A stretch of DNA of 64,000 bases from CAZAQV01 sp964487255. GTDB taxonomy: Bacteria; Myxococcota_A; Polyangia; Polyangiales; CAZAQV01. The notes under the pieces are model-generated. The model saw only the letters and a program-made list of their open reading frames with translations, was not told the DNA's origin and did not search any database. The stretch spans positions 1 through 64,000 of the forward strand of contig CAZAQV010000029.1 of NCBI GenBank assembly GCA_964487255.1. Reading direction: 5' to 3'. This document shows positions 36,024-45,479 of this stretch, one piece after another (within the stretch, counting starts at the first letter, position 1; every line of letters starts with the position of its first letter). A program made the position numbers and the translations under genes.

Positions 36024-38131
36024 GGCGCGTAAATCCGGATGTCGTAGGTGTTCTCAGCGCCAGCAAAGCCGCGCACTACCAGATAGTAGCGACCGCCCTG
36101 CTCTGCGAGAAAGTCGTAGTACTCGTTCGAGTCGACGCTCTGCCCCTGAAACGACGAGCATTGGCTCGGATCGGCTTCCGAGCACGGCGTAAGATCTGTA
36201 CCGTCCTGCTGGTAGAAGTGAAGGTCGAGATCCTCCGCCGTGGACGTTTGGGTGAACGTCAGTTCGACGGCGAACATTTGCCCGCGCTCGAGGTTGATCT
36301 CGTACCAATCCTCATTACCGGAACAGATTGTGTTGCCCTTCATCTCATAGCCGCGCCTCCAGTCGACTTTGCGCGCGCTCTGTTGGTCATCATCACCTTC
36401 GTTTGGGTCAGCTTGGCACTGCCCCTGCGCACCGCACGCTGCGGGACGTGCGGACCACTCGATACCGTAGTGCCCGGTCACCTCGCCGATGGGCCGCACC
36501 TGGGCGCGATAGCTGCCCGGCGCCAGACAAAGCGCAAGGTCCTCTTGCGTACGCAAGCTTTCGGCGACTGCGATGACGGTGCCGTTTTCGTCGGTCACGG
36601 CGAGGTCGAGATCACTGGCGTCGTCACCGGCGACGTTGACTTGGACTTGTGAGTTCTCGGCGACTTCAAGCACGAACCAGTCCGCGTCGCCGCGCCCGTT
36701 TTCCACGCATGCCGTCAGTGGCTCGAGCGTGCCCTGCGCAAAGGGCGTCGCGGTAGCAGGCGTGTCGTTATCCTCATGGACGTCGTCCGGGCACCCGAAC
36801 GTCATTTCGGGCTCGCACGACTCTTCGAGCGGCGTACACAAGCGCCCCATCTTGCGTTCGACAGAGGTCACGGGTGTTTTCGAGCACACGAAGCCCGCTT
36901 CGCAATCTGCATCACTCACGCATGACATCAAACAGTACGACGCACCACGCGTCCCCATGCGAACACAAAGGTCTTCGCTCGCTCCACACTGCGCATCGGC
37001 GCGGCACACTTCGCAGCTCTTACCGTCTGCCACCACGTCGGGTGCGCTCGGCTGCACCTGTAGCTCGTGCACGCCAGTCACCGGGTTCTCCGAAGTGTGG
37101 TCACAACTTCCGCGCGGGTCGTCGTTGTCCACAGCAGCAATCTTGTAATACACGCGCTCGGTGAGCGTCGACGTGCTGCCCGCGGTCGGGTTGGGAAGCA
37201 TCGCAGTCCAAATACCTTCTCGGGTTGTGCCCGATGTCATCGACATCGAGACCTGTTTGGCGCGGGTCAGGTCATCGGGATTCTGGGGTTTCGTATTCCA
37301 GTAGTAGATGATGGGCGGATGCTTGAGCCCGCTGTCGTCTCGCACACGCGCCACGAGCGGGATGTCACCCGCACCGTTCCAGTCTTGGACCGTGTGTTGG
37401 ATAACCGGGGGCTGCCCAACGCATTCAGGCTTGGCGGGCCGCCGCAGCACCAGCGAAAAGTCTTTTTCGGTCGGCGGATTGGTGGCGTCGTCGGCCAAGA
37501 GAACGATTGCGTGAAGGCCACTGCTGAGGGCTTGCGCGCGGGTCGGGCACCAACGAAGGCGCGCCGAAAAACCGTCTTGCTTGCGCAGGCTCAAACCCGA
37601 AACGACAGGAGGCGCCGCGGAGATGCCCACGCCAGGTGAATCGGGGTCGTCCACGATCACATCGAAATCGAAACAATCGTTCTTACCAAGGTCGAGCGTC
37701 GCACCTGCGCCTAGCGGCTGCACGAAGCGAGGCAGACCGTTGTAGCCCACGGACGAACGCACCTCGATCGCCATCGACACTTCGGAAACGTACTTTCCAT
37801 CGGTCACGAAGAAGCGAAACTGGTGGGAGCCGACGTCGTCGGCCTGCGGCACCCAACGAAAGAACGCCTCGCCTTTGTCTTTGACGATGCCAGCACGGCA
37901 CCCGCCGTTTCCGCAAAGCGTCTTGAGCGAGCTGTCGAACGCATATTGCAGCTCGTCTCCGTCGGGGTCATCGGCTGTGATGGGAATCGAAAGCGCCGAG
38001 CCCACGAACGCGACTTGATCGCGCACCTCGCCAAAGACGGGACGGTCATCGAGGCCTGTGGCGCAGCCCGCCACCACGGCGAGCATGCACGCGGCCCACC
38101 ATCGCGGGGACAGACGTAGCTTCACACCCAA
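36020..38131 (-). CDS. Lipoprotein with Ig-like and pre-peptidase C-terminal (PPC) domains
   Basis: A 703-residue protein with lipobox VAGCA. The first part contains cadherin/Ig-like modules (VGSALSIPITADDPDGDELQYAF near 45, and a second near 130). The middle is a small Cys-rich EGF-like region (SCEVCRADAQCG, CVSDADCEAGFVCS). Two PPC-type beta domains (about 460-570 and 590-703) with GDADWFVLEV and GNEDWYEINL end the protein. PPC domains often accompany secreted proteases. Here the protease would be the next gene, which overlaps by four bases, so the pair likely forms one surface system. Confidence 0.8.
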   Translation of the reverse strand: MGVKLRLSPRWWAACMLAVVAGCATGLDDRPVFGEVRDQVAFVGSALSIPITADDPDGDELQYAFDSSLKTLCGNGGCRAGIVKDKGEAFFRWVPQADDVGSHQFRFFVTDGKYVSEVSMAIEVRSSVGYNGLPRFVQPLGAGATLDLGKNDCFDFDVIVDDPDSPGVGISAAPPVVSGLSLRKQDGFSARLRWCPTRAQALSSGLHAIVLLADDATNPPTEKDFSLVLRRPAKPECVGQPPVIQHTVQDWNGAGDIPLVARVRDDSGLKHPPIIYYWNTKPQNPDDLTRAKQVSMSMTSGTTREGIWTAMLPNPTAGSTSTLTERVYYKIAAVDNDDPRGSCDHTSENPVTGVHELQVQPSAPDVVADGKSCEVCRADAQCGASEDLCVRMGTRGASYCLMSCVSDADCEAGFVCSKTPVTSVERKMGRLCTPLEESCEPEMTFGCPDDVHEDNDTPATATPFAQGTLEPLTACVENGRGDADWFVLEVAENSQVQVNVAGDDASDLDLAVTDENGTVIAVAESLRTQEDLALCLAPGSYRAQVRPIGEVTGHYGIEWSARPAACGAQGQCQADPNEGDDDQQSARKVDWRRGYEMKGNTICSGNEDWYEINLERGQMFAVELTFTQTSTAEDLDLHFYQQDGTDLTPCSEADPSQCSSFQGQSVDSNEYYDFLAEQGGRYYLVVRGFAGAENTYDIRIYAP

Positions 38132-38271
38132 GTTCTAAGCAAATGCCGCGCCGAAGCGCGCTGCCATTGACATGCTAAAATCATTGAGCTTTCCTCGTTC
38201 AAACGAGCTCAAAACTTACCGATCGGCGCCCACGTCCCCGCAAGGCCGGCCACTGCAATGTCCAGCATCGG

Positions 38272-38739
38272 TTACGCATCGCGGTTTGTGGGTGGGTGAA
38301 GTCGCACGGTGCAGCTGCTCGAGTCGCGCAGTTCGCAGTATGCCTCGTATGCAAAGTAGAGGTTCTGATTGGCAAAGCGAACCGGCGGTACGGCGAGCAA
38401 CTTTGCGAGATCGTAACGCGCGTACAGGCACGCTTTGCCCCTGCGCAGCGAAAGCCCTTCGAGCAGGCTCACAGCCGAAAGAAGGTCCGAAACATCGCTC
38501 ACTACAAGATCGTGCTCGGCACGCCAGTCCAGGTCACGGCAGAGCGCCAAGTCTCGTTGAACCGGATACGCGGAACCCATCTCAAACAACGCACCACTTT
38601 GCTTGTGGACCAACATCCCGCTTGAGCCAATCTGAGGATACGCAAAGTGCCAACAGTCCTCATACTCGGCTACCAGGGACACGGTCGCCTCTGCGGGTGC
38701 ATGAGCGACCGCGAGAGCAAACGCTTCATCGAATTGCAT
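38272..38739 (-). CDS. Hypothetical protein, possibly YrhB/Imm35-like
   Basis: ATG 38739 (MQFDEAFALAVAHA) is the sensible start; the longer frame runs into the neighbouring synthetase gene. The 155-residue protein has a Trp-His-Phe strand (DCWHFAYPQ) and GMLVHKQSGALFEMG. The latter resembles the 'vDk.tG.v...g' strand of YrhB/Imm35-type small proteins. A Cys-containing C-terminal half (YARYDLAKLLAV, YEAYCELRDSSSC) follows. Family assignment is weak. It has no recognisable toxin neighbour. Confidence 0.6.
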   Translation of the reverse strand: MQFDEAFALAVAHAPAEATVSLVAEYEDCWHFAYPQIGSSGMLVHKQSGALFEMGSAYPVQRDLALCRDLDWRAEHDLVVSDVSDLLSAVSLLEGLSLRRGKACLYARYDLAKLLAVPPVRFANQNLYFAYEAYCELRDSSSCTVRLHPPTNRDA

Positions 38740-38780
38740 CTCGGATACCGTAGGCGCGGCTAGTTTCGGTCGGCGGACGG

Positions 38781-40553
38781 CTAGCTGTACATGTCGTCGA
38801 TGGCGGAGGACCAATTATCGTTGATCTGCTTGCGACGAATCTTGAGGGTGGGGGTCAGCTCGCCCGCATCGATACTGAAGTCACGCGGCAAGACCGTGAA
38901 TTTTTTGACCTGCTCTGGGCTTGAGAACTTGCGATTGTACTGGTCGACGTAAGTTTGGATCTCCGTGCGAATGTCTTCGCGCCGGGCAAAGGCCTCGAGC
39001 GACTGGCCCTTCTCCTCAAGCAAGCGCATTTGCTCCGCGGGGTCGCGCGGGATCTTCACCGGGTCCATCCCGAACTTGTCGCGCAAGATGGCGCCCGCAT
39101 CGAGCGTAAAGAGCGCACTACAAAACTTGCGGTCATCACCCACGAGATAACACTGCGAGACGATGGGAATGGACTTCATGGTCTCCTCGACGAGCAGCGG
39201 GGCGATGTTCTTACCCGCGGAGCTCACATACAGCTCCTTCTTGCGGCCCGTAATCTTGACGTATCCATCGCGGTCGATCTCACCAATGTCCCCCGACCGA
39301 AGCCAGCCGTCTTGTAGCACCTCGGCGGTCGCCTCGGGGTTCTTGTAGTAGCCCTTCATCACATGACGACCTCGGAACATGATCTCTCCGTCCGTATCCG
39401 TCTTGAGCTCTGTCCCGGGAATCGGGCGGCCGACTGAACCAAACTTGAAGTTGTCGTGGTAGTTGATGCTCGCACCTGCCGTGGTCTCGGTCATGCCGTA
39501 ACCTTCGAAAAGAGGGACGCCAATAAAATGAAAGAAGCGCAGGATATCGACGTTGATGGGCGCCGCGCCGGTCAGCGCAATGCGGCAGTTGACGAGCCCA
39601 ATCTTCTTCTTGACCGCTTTTTGAAGCACGCCCTTGACCACCGGGATACGAAGCAGCAGCCGCAATGCAGGCTTCGCGTCGAGCGTGCTCTTGAGGTTGG
39701 AGTAGAGCTTTTCGTAAATGCGGGGCACACCGACGAAGAGATGCGGCTGCACTTCCTTCATGTAGTCGACGACGTTGAGCGGGCTGTCGACGACGCGCAA
39801 ATGAAGCGCGTACTTGATCCAAAGGTGGTTGTCCACGAGCTGCCCAAACACGTGCGCAAGCGGAAGCCATGACACGAGGCCATCGCCCCGATCCATGCCC
39901 AGCATGTCGTCGATCGAGTCGAGCTCAAACGAAAAGTTATCATGGGTTAGTTCGACTCCTTTGGGGTTACCTGTGGTTCCCGATGTGTAGATTAACGACG
40001 CCGTATCGGAAGGATCGATGCCGTTGAGCCGTTCGAACACCAGTTCATCATTGAGGTCTTTGCCTTTCTCGAGAAAGGCGGACCAGTCCATCACCTTTGC
40101 GTGGTCGAGCTTGCCAACGCCATTCATGAGGACGACGTGCTCGACTTGATCCAGCTTGTCGAGCACCTCCGCCAAACGGTTTTCGGGAAACTTCTGAGGG
40201 TCACCGCCAGCCTGCGGATTGTGCCCTACGAACACGACCTTCGACTCGGAGTTGCCGACAATCCACTCCACCTCTTCGGGGGAACAGGTATGATAAACCG
40301 CCACCGAGACACCATTGATGAGCTGCCCCGCCACATAGCTGGTGAACCACTCGGGACGATTGTAGCTATAGATGCTGAGCTTATCGTCCTTGGCAAATCC
40401 GAGCGCGAGCAACGACTTGGCGATTGCAAGGGCTTCATCCCGCACCTCGGACCAAGTTTGAGTCACCCACTGACCGCGGGCATTCTTGGTCGATAGGGCA
40501 GCCGCACTCGGACACTCTTTGGCGTTTCGGATTAGGTAGTTTGGCGTCAGCAT
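38781..40553 (-). CDS. Long-chain acyl-CoA synthetase (AMP-forming)
   Basis: The ATG at 40553 (MLTPNYLIRNAKECP) follows GAGG at eight bases and is preferred to 40625. The 590-residue enzyme has the AMP-binding P-loop LIYTSGTTGNPKGVELTH, then GYGMTETTAG (A5), SGDIGEIDRDGYVKITGR (A7-A8) and the C-terminal lid. This is the FadD/FACS long form, activating fatty acids to CoA esters for degradation or lipid synthesis. It lies alone, next to a hypothetical gene in the same orientation. Confidence 0.93.
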   Translation of the reverse strand: MLTPNYLIRNAKECPSAAALSTKNARGQWVTQTWSEVRDEALAIAKSLLALGFAKDDKLSIYSYNRPEWFTSYVAGQLINGVSVAVYHTCSPEEVEWIVGNSESKVVFVGHNPQAGGDPQKFPENRLAEVLDKLDQVEHVVLMNGVGKLDHAKVMDWSAFLEKGKDLNDELVFERLNGIDPSDTASLIYTSGTTGNPKGVELTHDNFSFELDSIDDMLGMDRGDGLVSWLPLAHVFGQLVDNHLWIKYALHLRVVDSPLNVVDYMKEVQPHLFVGVPRIYEKLYSNLKSTLDAKPALRLLLRIPVVKGVLQKAVKKKIGLVNCRIALTGAAPINVDILRFFHFIGVPLFEGYGMTETTAGASINYHDNFKFGSVGRPIPGTELKTDTDGEIMFRGRHVMKGYYKNPEATAEVLQDGWLRSGDIGEIDRDGYVKITGRKKELYVSSAGKNIAPLLVEETMKSIPIVSQCYLVGDDRKFCSALFTLDAGAILRDKFGMDPVKIPRDPAEQMRLLEEKGQSLEAFARREDIRTEIQTYVDQYNRKFSSPEQVKKFTVLPRDFSIDAGELTPTLKIRRKQINDNWSSAIDDMYS

Positions 40554-40673
40554 CTTGGGAACCTCACTGTTTTCGCGGGAAGCATACCCTTCTATCCTCG
40601 GGTCGGGAAGCAGGCCTCGAACCACAACGAGCCCCAGTGGCCCAAAGGATTTACATGGGGTAGATCAAATCGG

Positions 40674-42053
40674 ATGTTAATGCGTGCTTTGAGCTGGCTT
40701 TCGCTCCTCGCGCTTGCCTTTGGCTGCAGCGATTCGAGCGATGTCGAAGACGGTGACGCGGCCCTGGACGGTGCTCACCCGGATACAACCCAGGTACCCG
40801 ACGGGATGAAACCTCCCGTAGCCCCCGTTGGCGACGGTCAATGGCCCGAAAGCAACATCTACTCGTGGGACGGTCTGTGGGTGCCTGATTTCCCTATCGG
40901 GGGCCTGCTCGACAACGAGTACTTCGATGGTCACGAAAATGAAAACGGGCCCACGCCGATCCTTCCCCCTGGGCAGTGGGACTGGCAGGACGACAATGAC
41001 GACCTGGCGAACTGGCGTAACTTCAAGTCCAACCTGGGCGAGTTCGAGCTGCTTCGTGATAGCCAAAACAATCACTATGGGTGGCGTCTGGTCGGCAACA
41101 CACCCGGCGCCATCGACTACCAAGGCCCCGCGGACTACTTCGAAGGCACGCCCGGCGCCGACTTGCTCAACCTCGGAGCACGCGGAAAAATCCATAGCTT
41201 CGAAAAAGGCGACCTGGGTGACGGACCGGACGTCTTGGTCTTCAACGAGTCGTACTCACTCGACTTTCGCGTCGGCTCAAGTAGCAGCGGGCACGTTCAC
41301 GACAACGACCTGGTCGTCGGAGGCTGCGAGAGCCGACCCGATGGTGCATTCGGCATCTTGACCACCTCGATTCACACTGGTCCAGGGCACGATTGGGTAT
41401 TTGTTCGAGACTGGTCACGCTCCGCCATCGATCTCGGCTTGGGTGAAAACGGTCGCACCGATGGCATCGACCCCTTCGACGGAGACGACCTCGTGGTGAT
41501 CCGGGGCAACGCGCACGACTTTCGCGTGTTTGGCGGGCAAGGAAACGACACCATGGTGTGGTTCGTTGACGAAGTCGTTCAGCGAGAAGAGAACAAATGG
41601 CTCGGCCCTAACTTCTTCGGCGGCGCAGGCGTCGGCGATGCGGTGTGGGTCGACGACGGAACCGACCGTCTGGTGCTGGCCGTGGACGTCAACAGCCCGG
41701 TCGTCGACACGACGCCAACGCCGCCGGGTTCGATCTTGGTGCGACCCACTGAAGGCAAATACATGATCGACGAACCGACGGTCGGTGACCCTTTCGCAGT
41801 GTATTGCGTCGAGTGCGGGCAAAGCGACTCGGGCGAGAAGACGGTGATCGTCGAGTACAACTCACCCGACGACAAGATTCACACCGGATACTTCTTTCTG
41901 AACTCGATCGAGGAGCTGCAGGTCGGCGTCGGCGAAAGGGCACGGCTTTACACCATCGATGCCAAAAGCGGCACCGTGAGCGAAGCGCCCGGCCTCACCC
42001 CCACCCAGGTTCCGCCACTGCCCAGCGAATATTGCGAGGGCACACTGCCCTAA
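40674..42053 (+). CDS. Lipoprotein with RTX-like calcium-binding repeat region
   Basis: The 459-residue protein begins with a signal ending LALAFGCS and an acidic linker. The body contains FEGTPGADLLNLGARG, DDLVVIRGNAHDFRVF and GGQGNDTMVWF. These resemble degenerate haemolysin-type beta-roll turns (GGxGxD) and right-handed parallel strands. A function in surface binding or calcium binding is possible. No secretion system genes are nearby, and the lipobox implies Sec export, unlike classical RTX toxins. ATG 40674 or 40680 could be the start. Confidence 0.7.
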   Translation: MLMRALSWLSLLALAFGCSDSSDVEDGDAALDGAHPDTTQVPDGMKPPVAPVGDGQWPESNIYSWDGLWVPDFPIGGLLDNEYFDGHENENGPTPILPPGQWDWQDDNDDLANWRNFKSNLGEFELLRDSQNNHYGWRLVGNTPGAIDYQGPADYFEGTPGADLLNLGARGKIHSFEKGDLGDGPDVLVFNESYSLDFRVGSSSSGHVHDNDLVVGGCESRPDGAFGILTTSIHTGPGHDWVFVRDWSRSAIDLGLGENGRTDGIDPFDGDDLVVIRGNAHDFRVFGGQGNDTMVWFVDEVVQREENKWLGPNFFGGAGVGDAVWVDDGTDRLVLAVDVNSPVVDTTPTPPGSILVRPTEGKYMIDEPTVGDPFAVYCVECGQSDSGEKTVIVEYNSPDDKIHTGYFFLNSIEELQVGVGERARLYTIDAKSGTVSEAPGLTPTQVPPLPSEYCEGTLP

Positions 42054-42104
42054 TCACACCAGCATCTGGTTTACTTGCGCCGGACTTTGCGTTAATCGCT
42101 TCTC

Positions 42105-43061
42105 ATGAGTGAAATGATCGGGGACGGCGTAACGCAAGCACGCCCGGCAGACGCCGAGATCGTACGATCTGTATTTCGGGCGGTGCCGGATGCGATTCTC
42201 GTGGTCGATCCCGACGGCGTGGTGCGTATGGCAAATGACTCGGCAGAACGCTTGTTCGGAGGCGTCCTCATCGGCATGGCCGTCGAAGAACTCATGCCAA
42301 CGGACGCGAGACATGCCCATATACAGTCTCGACGAGCCTACGCGCGCAAACCGAAAATGCGTGACATGAGCGCGTCACCCAACATTCGCGGTCTGCGACT
42401 GGACGGAACCGAATTTTTGGCAGAGATAAGTCTCAGCCCTGTCGAGGTCGAGGAGCAGCGTTGGACTGTCTGTGCTGTGCGCGACGTGACGGAAAGACGC
42501 GCGATGGAGGAGAAGCTTCGTGACATGAGCCTCAAGGACGCACTGACGGGACTCTATAACCGTCGTTTCCTAGAGCTACAGCTTGAGCATCTGGCCAAAG
42601 GTCGTCGACCGATTGGTACGATCGTACTGGACCTCGACGACCTCAAGACGGTCAACGATGCCCTCGGTCACGGCGTTGGCGATCAGCTCATCAAGACAAT
42701 GGGAAAAAAACTCCGTTCGATTCTGCGCGGGGACGATGTCGTGTGCCGGGTCGGTGGAGATGAATTTGCAGCATTGCTTCCAGGCGTCAGCCAGGTTGAC
42801 TTACAGGACATCGAAAAACGACTTCGGCGTCTCTCCAGTGAGGCTACATCAGGATCCCAGATATTACGTTTCTCGTTTGGCGCGACGTGGTGTGACCAGC
42901 CCCCCAAGATCCGAGAGGCACTCGCCGACGCCGACGCCGCAATGTACAGGAACAAAAGGAGCCGCAAATGGCAGCGTCAATCCCTTTCGCTAGAGCCCGG
43001 AAGCAAAGGCCAACACCTGACGACCGATGACAGGGCGGATAGCGAGCCCGACAGCGACTAG
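42105..43061 (+). CDS. PAS-GGDEF diguanylate cyclase
   Basis: An N-terminal PAS domain (about 15-130: IVRSVFRAVPDAILVVDPDG) precedes a GGDEF domain (about 140-300). The domain has DALTGLYNRRF, LDLDDLKTVNDALGH and the intact active-site motif VGGDEF, so it should make cyclic-di-GMP. No RxxD inhibitory site is evident five residues upstream. There is no membrane segment: sensing is cytoplasmic, perhaps redox or a small ligand. The gene opens the stress-related region and converges on a universal stress protein gene, overlapping by four bases. Confidence 0.92.
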   Translation: MSEMIGDGVTQARPADAEIVRSVFRAVPDAILVVDPDGVVRMANDSAERLFGGVLIGMAVEELMPTDARHAHIQSRRAYARKPKMRDMSASPNIRGLRLDGTEFLAEISLSPVEVEEQRWTVCAVRDVTERRAMEEKLRDMSLKDALTGLYNRRFLELQLEHLAKGRRPIGTIVLDLDDLKTVNDALGHGVGDQLIKTMGKKLRSILRGDDVVCRVGGDEFAALLPGVSQVDLQDIEKRLRRLSSEATSGSQILRFSFGATWCDQPPKIREALADADAAMYRNKRSRKWQRQSLSLEPGSKGQHLTTDDRADSEPDSD

Positions 43062-43507
43062 CGCGCCACCAAAACTGAACACGGCGCGTGGCGCACGATG
43101 CGTTCCGCAACGCTACCGATCAGCATGTGCTTGAGGCCTGTCAGACCATGCGTTGAAACCACGACGAATGCTGCATTTCTCTTTTTTGCGGCGTCGCAAA
43201 CAGCTTTGGCTGGCGTGCTCGAGCGCTCGACACATAACTCCACATCGCTCGGATCAAGCCCGCGGAGGTGCTGGTTTCGGGCGCGCTCCATCGCTTCGTT
43301 AATCGACGCGACGATTTCGCGTTCGATCGCAGCCTCAAAGCCCGCAGGGTCAGGAATGGCGCCCGGCGGAACCGCGGGCATCGGATCGTAGGAATGAAAA
43401 AGCACAACCTTCGCGCCGAAGGCCGCGGCCAACTTCGCACCCTTCTCGACCGCTAGATCTGCGGAAGGAGACAGGTCGGTTGCGATGAGGATGAGCGTTT
43501 TGGTCAT
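43058..43507 (-). CDS. Universal stress protein (single UspA domain)
   Basis: The 149-residue UspA fold starts LILIATDLSPSADLAVEKGA. It ends with the ATP-binding loop VVVSTHGLTGLKHMLIGSVA and PCSVLVAR, matching G-2x-G-9x-G(S/T). It is the last gene of a three-gene minus-strand set (Usp, CBS, Usp), overlapping the CBS gene by four bases. It probably supports survival under energy or oxygen limitation, as for related proteins. Confidence 0.93.
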   Translation of the reverse strand: MTKTLILIATDLSPSADLAVEKGAKLAAAFGAKVVLFHSYDPMPAVPPGAIPDPAGFEAAIEREIVASINEAMERARNQHLRGLDPSDVELCVERSSTPAKAVCDAAKKRNAAFVVVSTHGLTGLKHMLIGSVAERIVRHAPCSVLVAR

Positions 43508-44343
43508 GATGGCGTGCTCCGTTCTTTTTTGACGTCGTTCCCGAGCGCCTCCGCGCGGTGCACAAGCTGGCTCCGAAACACAGGAATCAGATCCAGCATC
43601 GCGTGCGCCAGCTCATCGGTTTCGAGCCTCGCAATTCGTGCCACAACGAGTTTGAGCTGCATCGACCGCTCACGGTGTTCGGAATGAAGTTCGTCGAGCA
43701 GCCGTGCATCGTGCTCACTCGGACCCCGCGCGGCAGCTCGCCCAACAAGAAGCGCTTCTTGCTCTAGATAACGCAGCATGTGTTCACACGTTTCACGCGC
43801 CTGAAGCCGCGCTTGTTTGTCCGCCTGACGCGAGCGAGAGAACGTTCCGCGGAGGGTACGTTCAAGCTCGTTCAGTTCTGCCTCGAGCAACGGGGCTTCG
43901 CGTTGAAAGAAGTCGACGAGTTCGCCCAACCCCTGTTGTTGGCTCGCTTGGGGCTCGGGCTCCCTCTCGACCTTTGCGAGGTAGCGCATGAGGTCGACCG
44001 TTGTGACCAGGCCGACGAGAGCCCCTCCATCCACGACCACGCAGGAGCCCACCTTACGGGTCGCCATCTGCAGCGCAACCTCCCCGATCGATTGCGACGG
44101 GCTGCAAGTGTAGACCGGTGAGCGCATGATCGCCGCAACGCTCATCACCCTGGGGTCGGTGCCCTTCAAGTCGCCGATGATGGTCAGATCTCGTTCACTT
44201 ACCAGACCGACGACGCCCTCATCGCCCATGACGGGAAGATGTCGAATGCCATGCCGGTGCATGCGCTCGTCGGCGACAGCCACGCTTTCGCTGGAACGAA
44301 TGGAGGACGGGGTGGCCGTCATGCATTGGGAAATTGTGTTCAC
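43504..44343 (-). CDS. CBS-pair protein with C-terminal helical (hemerythrin-like) domain
   Basis: Two CBS motifs occupy residues 1 to about 125 (GIRHLPVMGDEGVVGLVSERDL; KVGSCVVVDGGALVGLVTTVDL). They commonly bind adenosine nucleotides. A long charged helical region (about 140-275) follows with scattered His and Glu (ETCEHMLRYLEQEALL, HSEHRERS), reminiscent of hemerythrin-type four-helix domains, but the ligand set is not complete by eye. It is homologous in layout to the protein at 57177-58040. It lies 23 bp after the tandem Usp gene, in the same operon. Confidence 0.85.
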   Translation of the reverse strand: MNTISQCMTATPSSIRSSESVAVADERMHRHGIRHLPVMGDEGVVGLVSERDLTIIGDLKGTDPRVMSVAAIMRSPVYTCSPSQSIGEVALQMATRKVGSCVVVDGGALVGLVTTVDLMRYLAKVEREPEPQASQQQGLGELVDFFQREAPLLEAELNELERTLRGTFSRSRQADKQARLQARETCEHMLRYLEQEALLVGRAAARGPSEHDARLLDELHSEHRERSMQLKLVVARIARLETDELAHAMLDLIPVFRSQLVHRAEALGNDVKKERSTPS

Positions 44344-44366
44344 AAAAACGGCTTTCTTTCGTCGGG

Positions 44367-45254
44367 CTAGTGGGTCACGAGCAAGGGAACCGATACCTGG
44401 TGAAGCAGCGCCTCGGTCGTGCTGCCAAGCACGGTCCGCGCAACAGCGCCCTTGCCCCGCGATGCAACTGCAATCAGGTCAATCTCCTCGCGGGTGGCGT
44501 GCTCAAGAATCGTGTCTGCCGCAAACTCGCCGCGCAGCACGCGCGTCGACCACTGCTCAGGCTGAGCCTCAAGCTGCGGTGCGTAGCGCTCGAGCAACAT
44601 GCTGGAGAAGCCTCGCTCCATCGCTTTCCAGCGTTTCGGCATCTCTTGATCGACGTCTTCAATCGCGTGCATAAAGGGCTCCATCGCGTCCTCAAGGCAG
44701 TACACGGCTTGAATGGCGGCGCCCTCTAGTAACCCCAAGGCGGTAAGGGCAGGCACGATGGTTTTGGCCGCTTCCGAGAAGTCGTCTGCGATCAATATTT
44801 TCTTGGGTAGCGACAACGTGTGGCCGGGCGGAACGACGAGAACCGGACCCGAAGCGCGACGTACAACACGCGTCGCCACGCTGCCAGCCAGTGCACGAGA
44901 TGTCGCCCGACGGTGCGCGTGCCCGACCACGATCAAGCTCGACTCGTCGGCCCGCTCCAGCAGCGCCTCATGTGCAGCCCCGGGCTTCGCTTCGCGCGCG
45001 ACATCGTGAAGCTCCGCTTTACCGAGCTGATGATCAAGCGCATCAAGCGCGTCCTGTCGCACCGTGCTGTCCTCGAGACGCAGATTGCCGAAAATCATGT
45101 CCGGGAAGTAATAGTGGTCGGGCGGGTAAAGGTAGGCGTGCAGCGCTGTCAAAGGCAGGCCTGTTCGCCCCGCAAGAGCAGCTGCGTAGCGCAGAGCTAT
45201 CAAGCTCTGCGCCGTGTTGTCGGTACCCACCAAGATGCTGTCGATCGCGCCCAT
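44367..45254 (-). CDS. Tandem-domain universal stress protein
   Basis: Two UspA domains (about 1-150 and 155-295). The first starts IDSILVGTDNTAQSLIALRYAA and has VVGHAHRRATSRALAGSVA. The second starts KKILIADDFSEAAKTIVPAL and has VASRGKGAVARTVLGSTTEA, so both retain glycine-rich nucleotide loops. It heads the minus-strand operon Usp-CBS-Usp. A near-perfect sigma54 promoter at 45267-45284 places the predicted transcript start about three bases before this ATG. Confidence 0.93.
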   Translation of the reverse strand: MGAIDSILVGTDNTAQSLIALRYAAALAGRTGLPLTALHAYLYPPDHYYFPDMIFGNLRLEDSTVRQDALDALDHQLGKAELHDVAREAKPGAAHEALLERADESSLIVVGHAHRRATSRALAGSVATRVVRRASGPVLVVPPGHTLSLPKKILIADDFSEAAKTIVPALTALGLLEGAAIQAVYCLEDAMEPFMHAIEDVDQEMPKRWKAMERGFSSMLLERYAPQLEAQPEQWSTRVLRGEFAADTILEHATREEIDLIAVASRGKGAVARTVLGSTTEALLHQVSVPLLVTH

Positions 45255-45266
45255 CGCCGAACACTA

Positions 45267-45284
45267 TCGCAAACAGCGTGCCAT
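45267..45284 (-). promoter_or_regulatory. Sigma54 (-24/-12) promoter of the Usp-CBS-Usp operon
   Basis: The minus strand reads ATGGCACGCTGTTTGCG: TGGCAC, five bases, TTGC, with GG at 45282-45281, exactly ten bases, and GC at 45270-45269. This matches the sigma54 consensus TGGCACG-N4-TTGC. The GC is 14 bases from the ATG. Confidence 0.8.
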
Positions 45285-45427
45285 GCGTCGCACACTTCGA
45301 TTGCGCATACGCATTCGAAAAAATCAGCATCCGTCCTCGCAGGAACGAAATTTCTGCATGCCCAGGAATGCCAACGCAGATTTTGCGCTCGCGGGGTGAA
45401 ATGACTCGGCTGATTCGCGCTCTTTGC

Positions 45428-45444
45428 TTGGCACGGCAGTTGCC
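45428..45444 (+). promoter_or_regulatory. Sigma54 (-24/-12) promoter of the cbb3 oxidase operon
   Basis: TTGGCACGGCAGTTGCC: GG at 45430-45431, ten bases, GC at 45442-45443. It matches TGGCACG-N4-TTGC. The predicted start is near 45455, about 25 bases before the first ATG (45480) of the operon. Together with the divergent promoter it leaves about 140 bp for activator sites. One inverted pair, AAATTTCTGC and GCAGATTTT, lies at about 45347-45390. Confidence 0.82.
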
Positions 45445-45479
45445 TATCGGTAACGCGCGCTCGCAACGTCGCAACCATC

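Noticed and set aside
45255..45479. FNR/FixK box controlling the cbb3 operon
   Set aside because: No TTGAT-N4-ATCAA-like palindrome is visible; the sigma54 sequence is a far better match.
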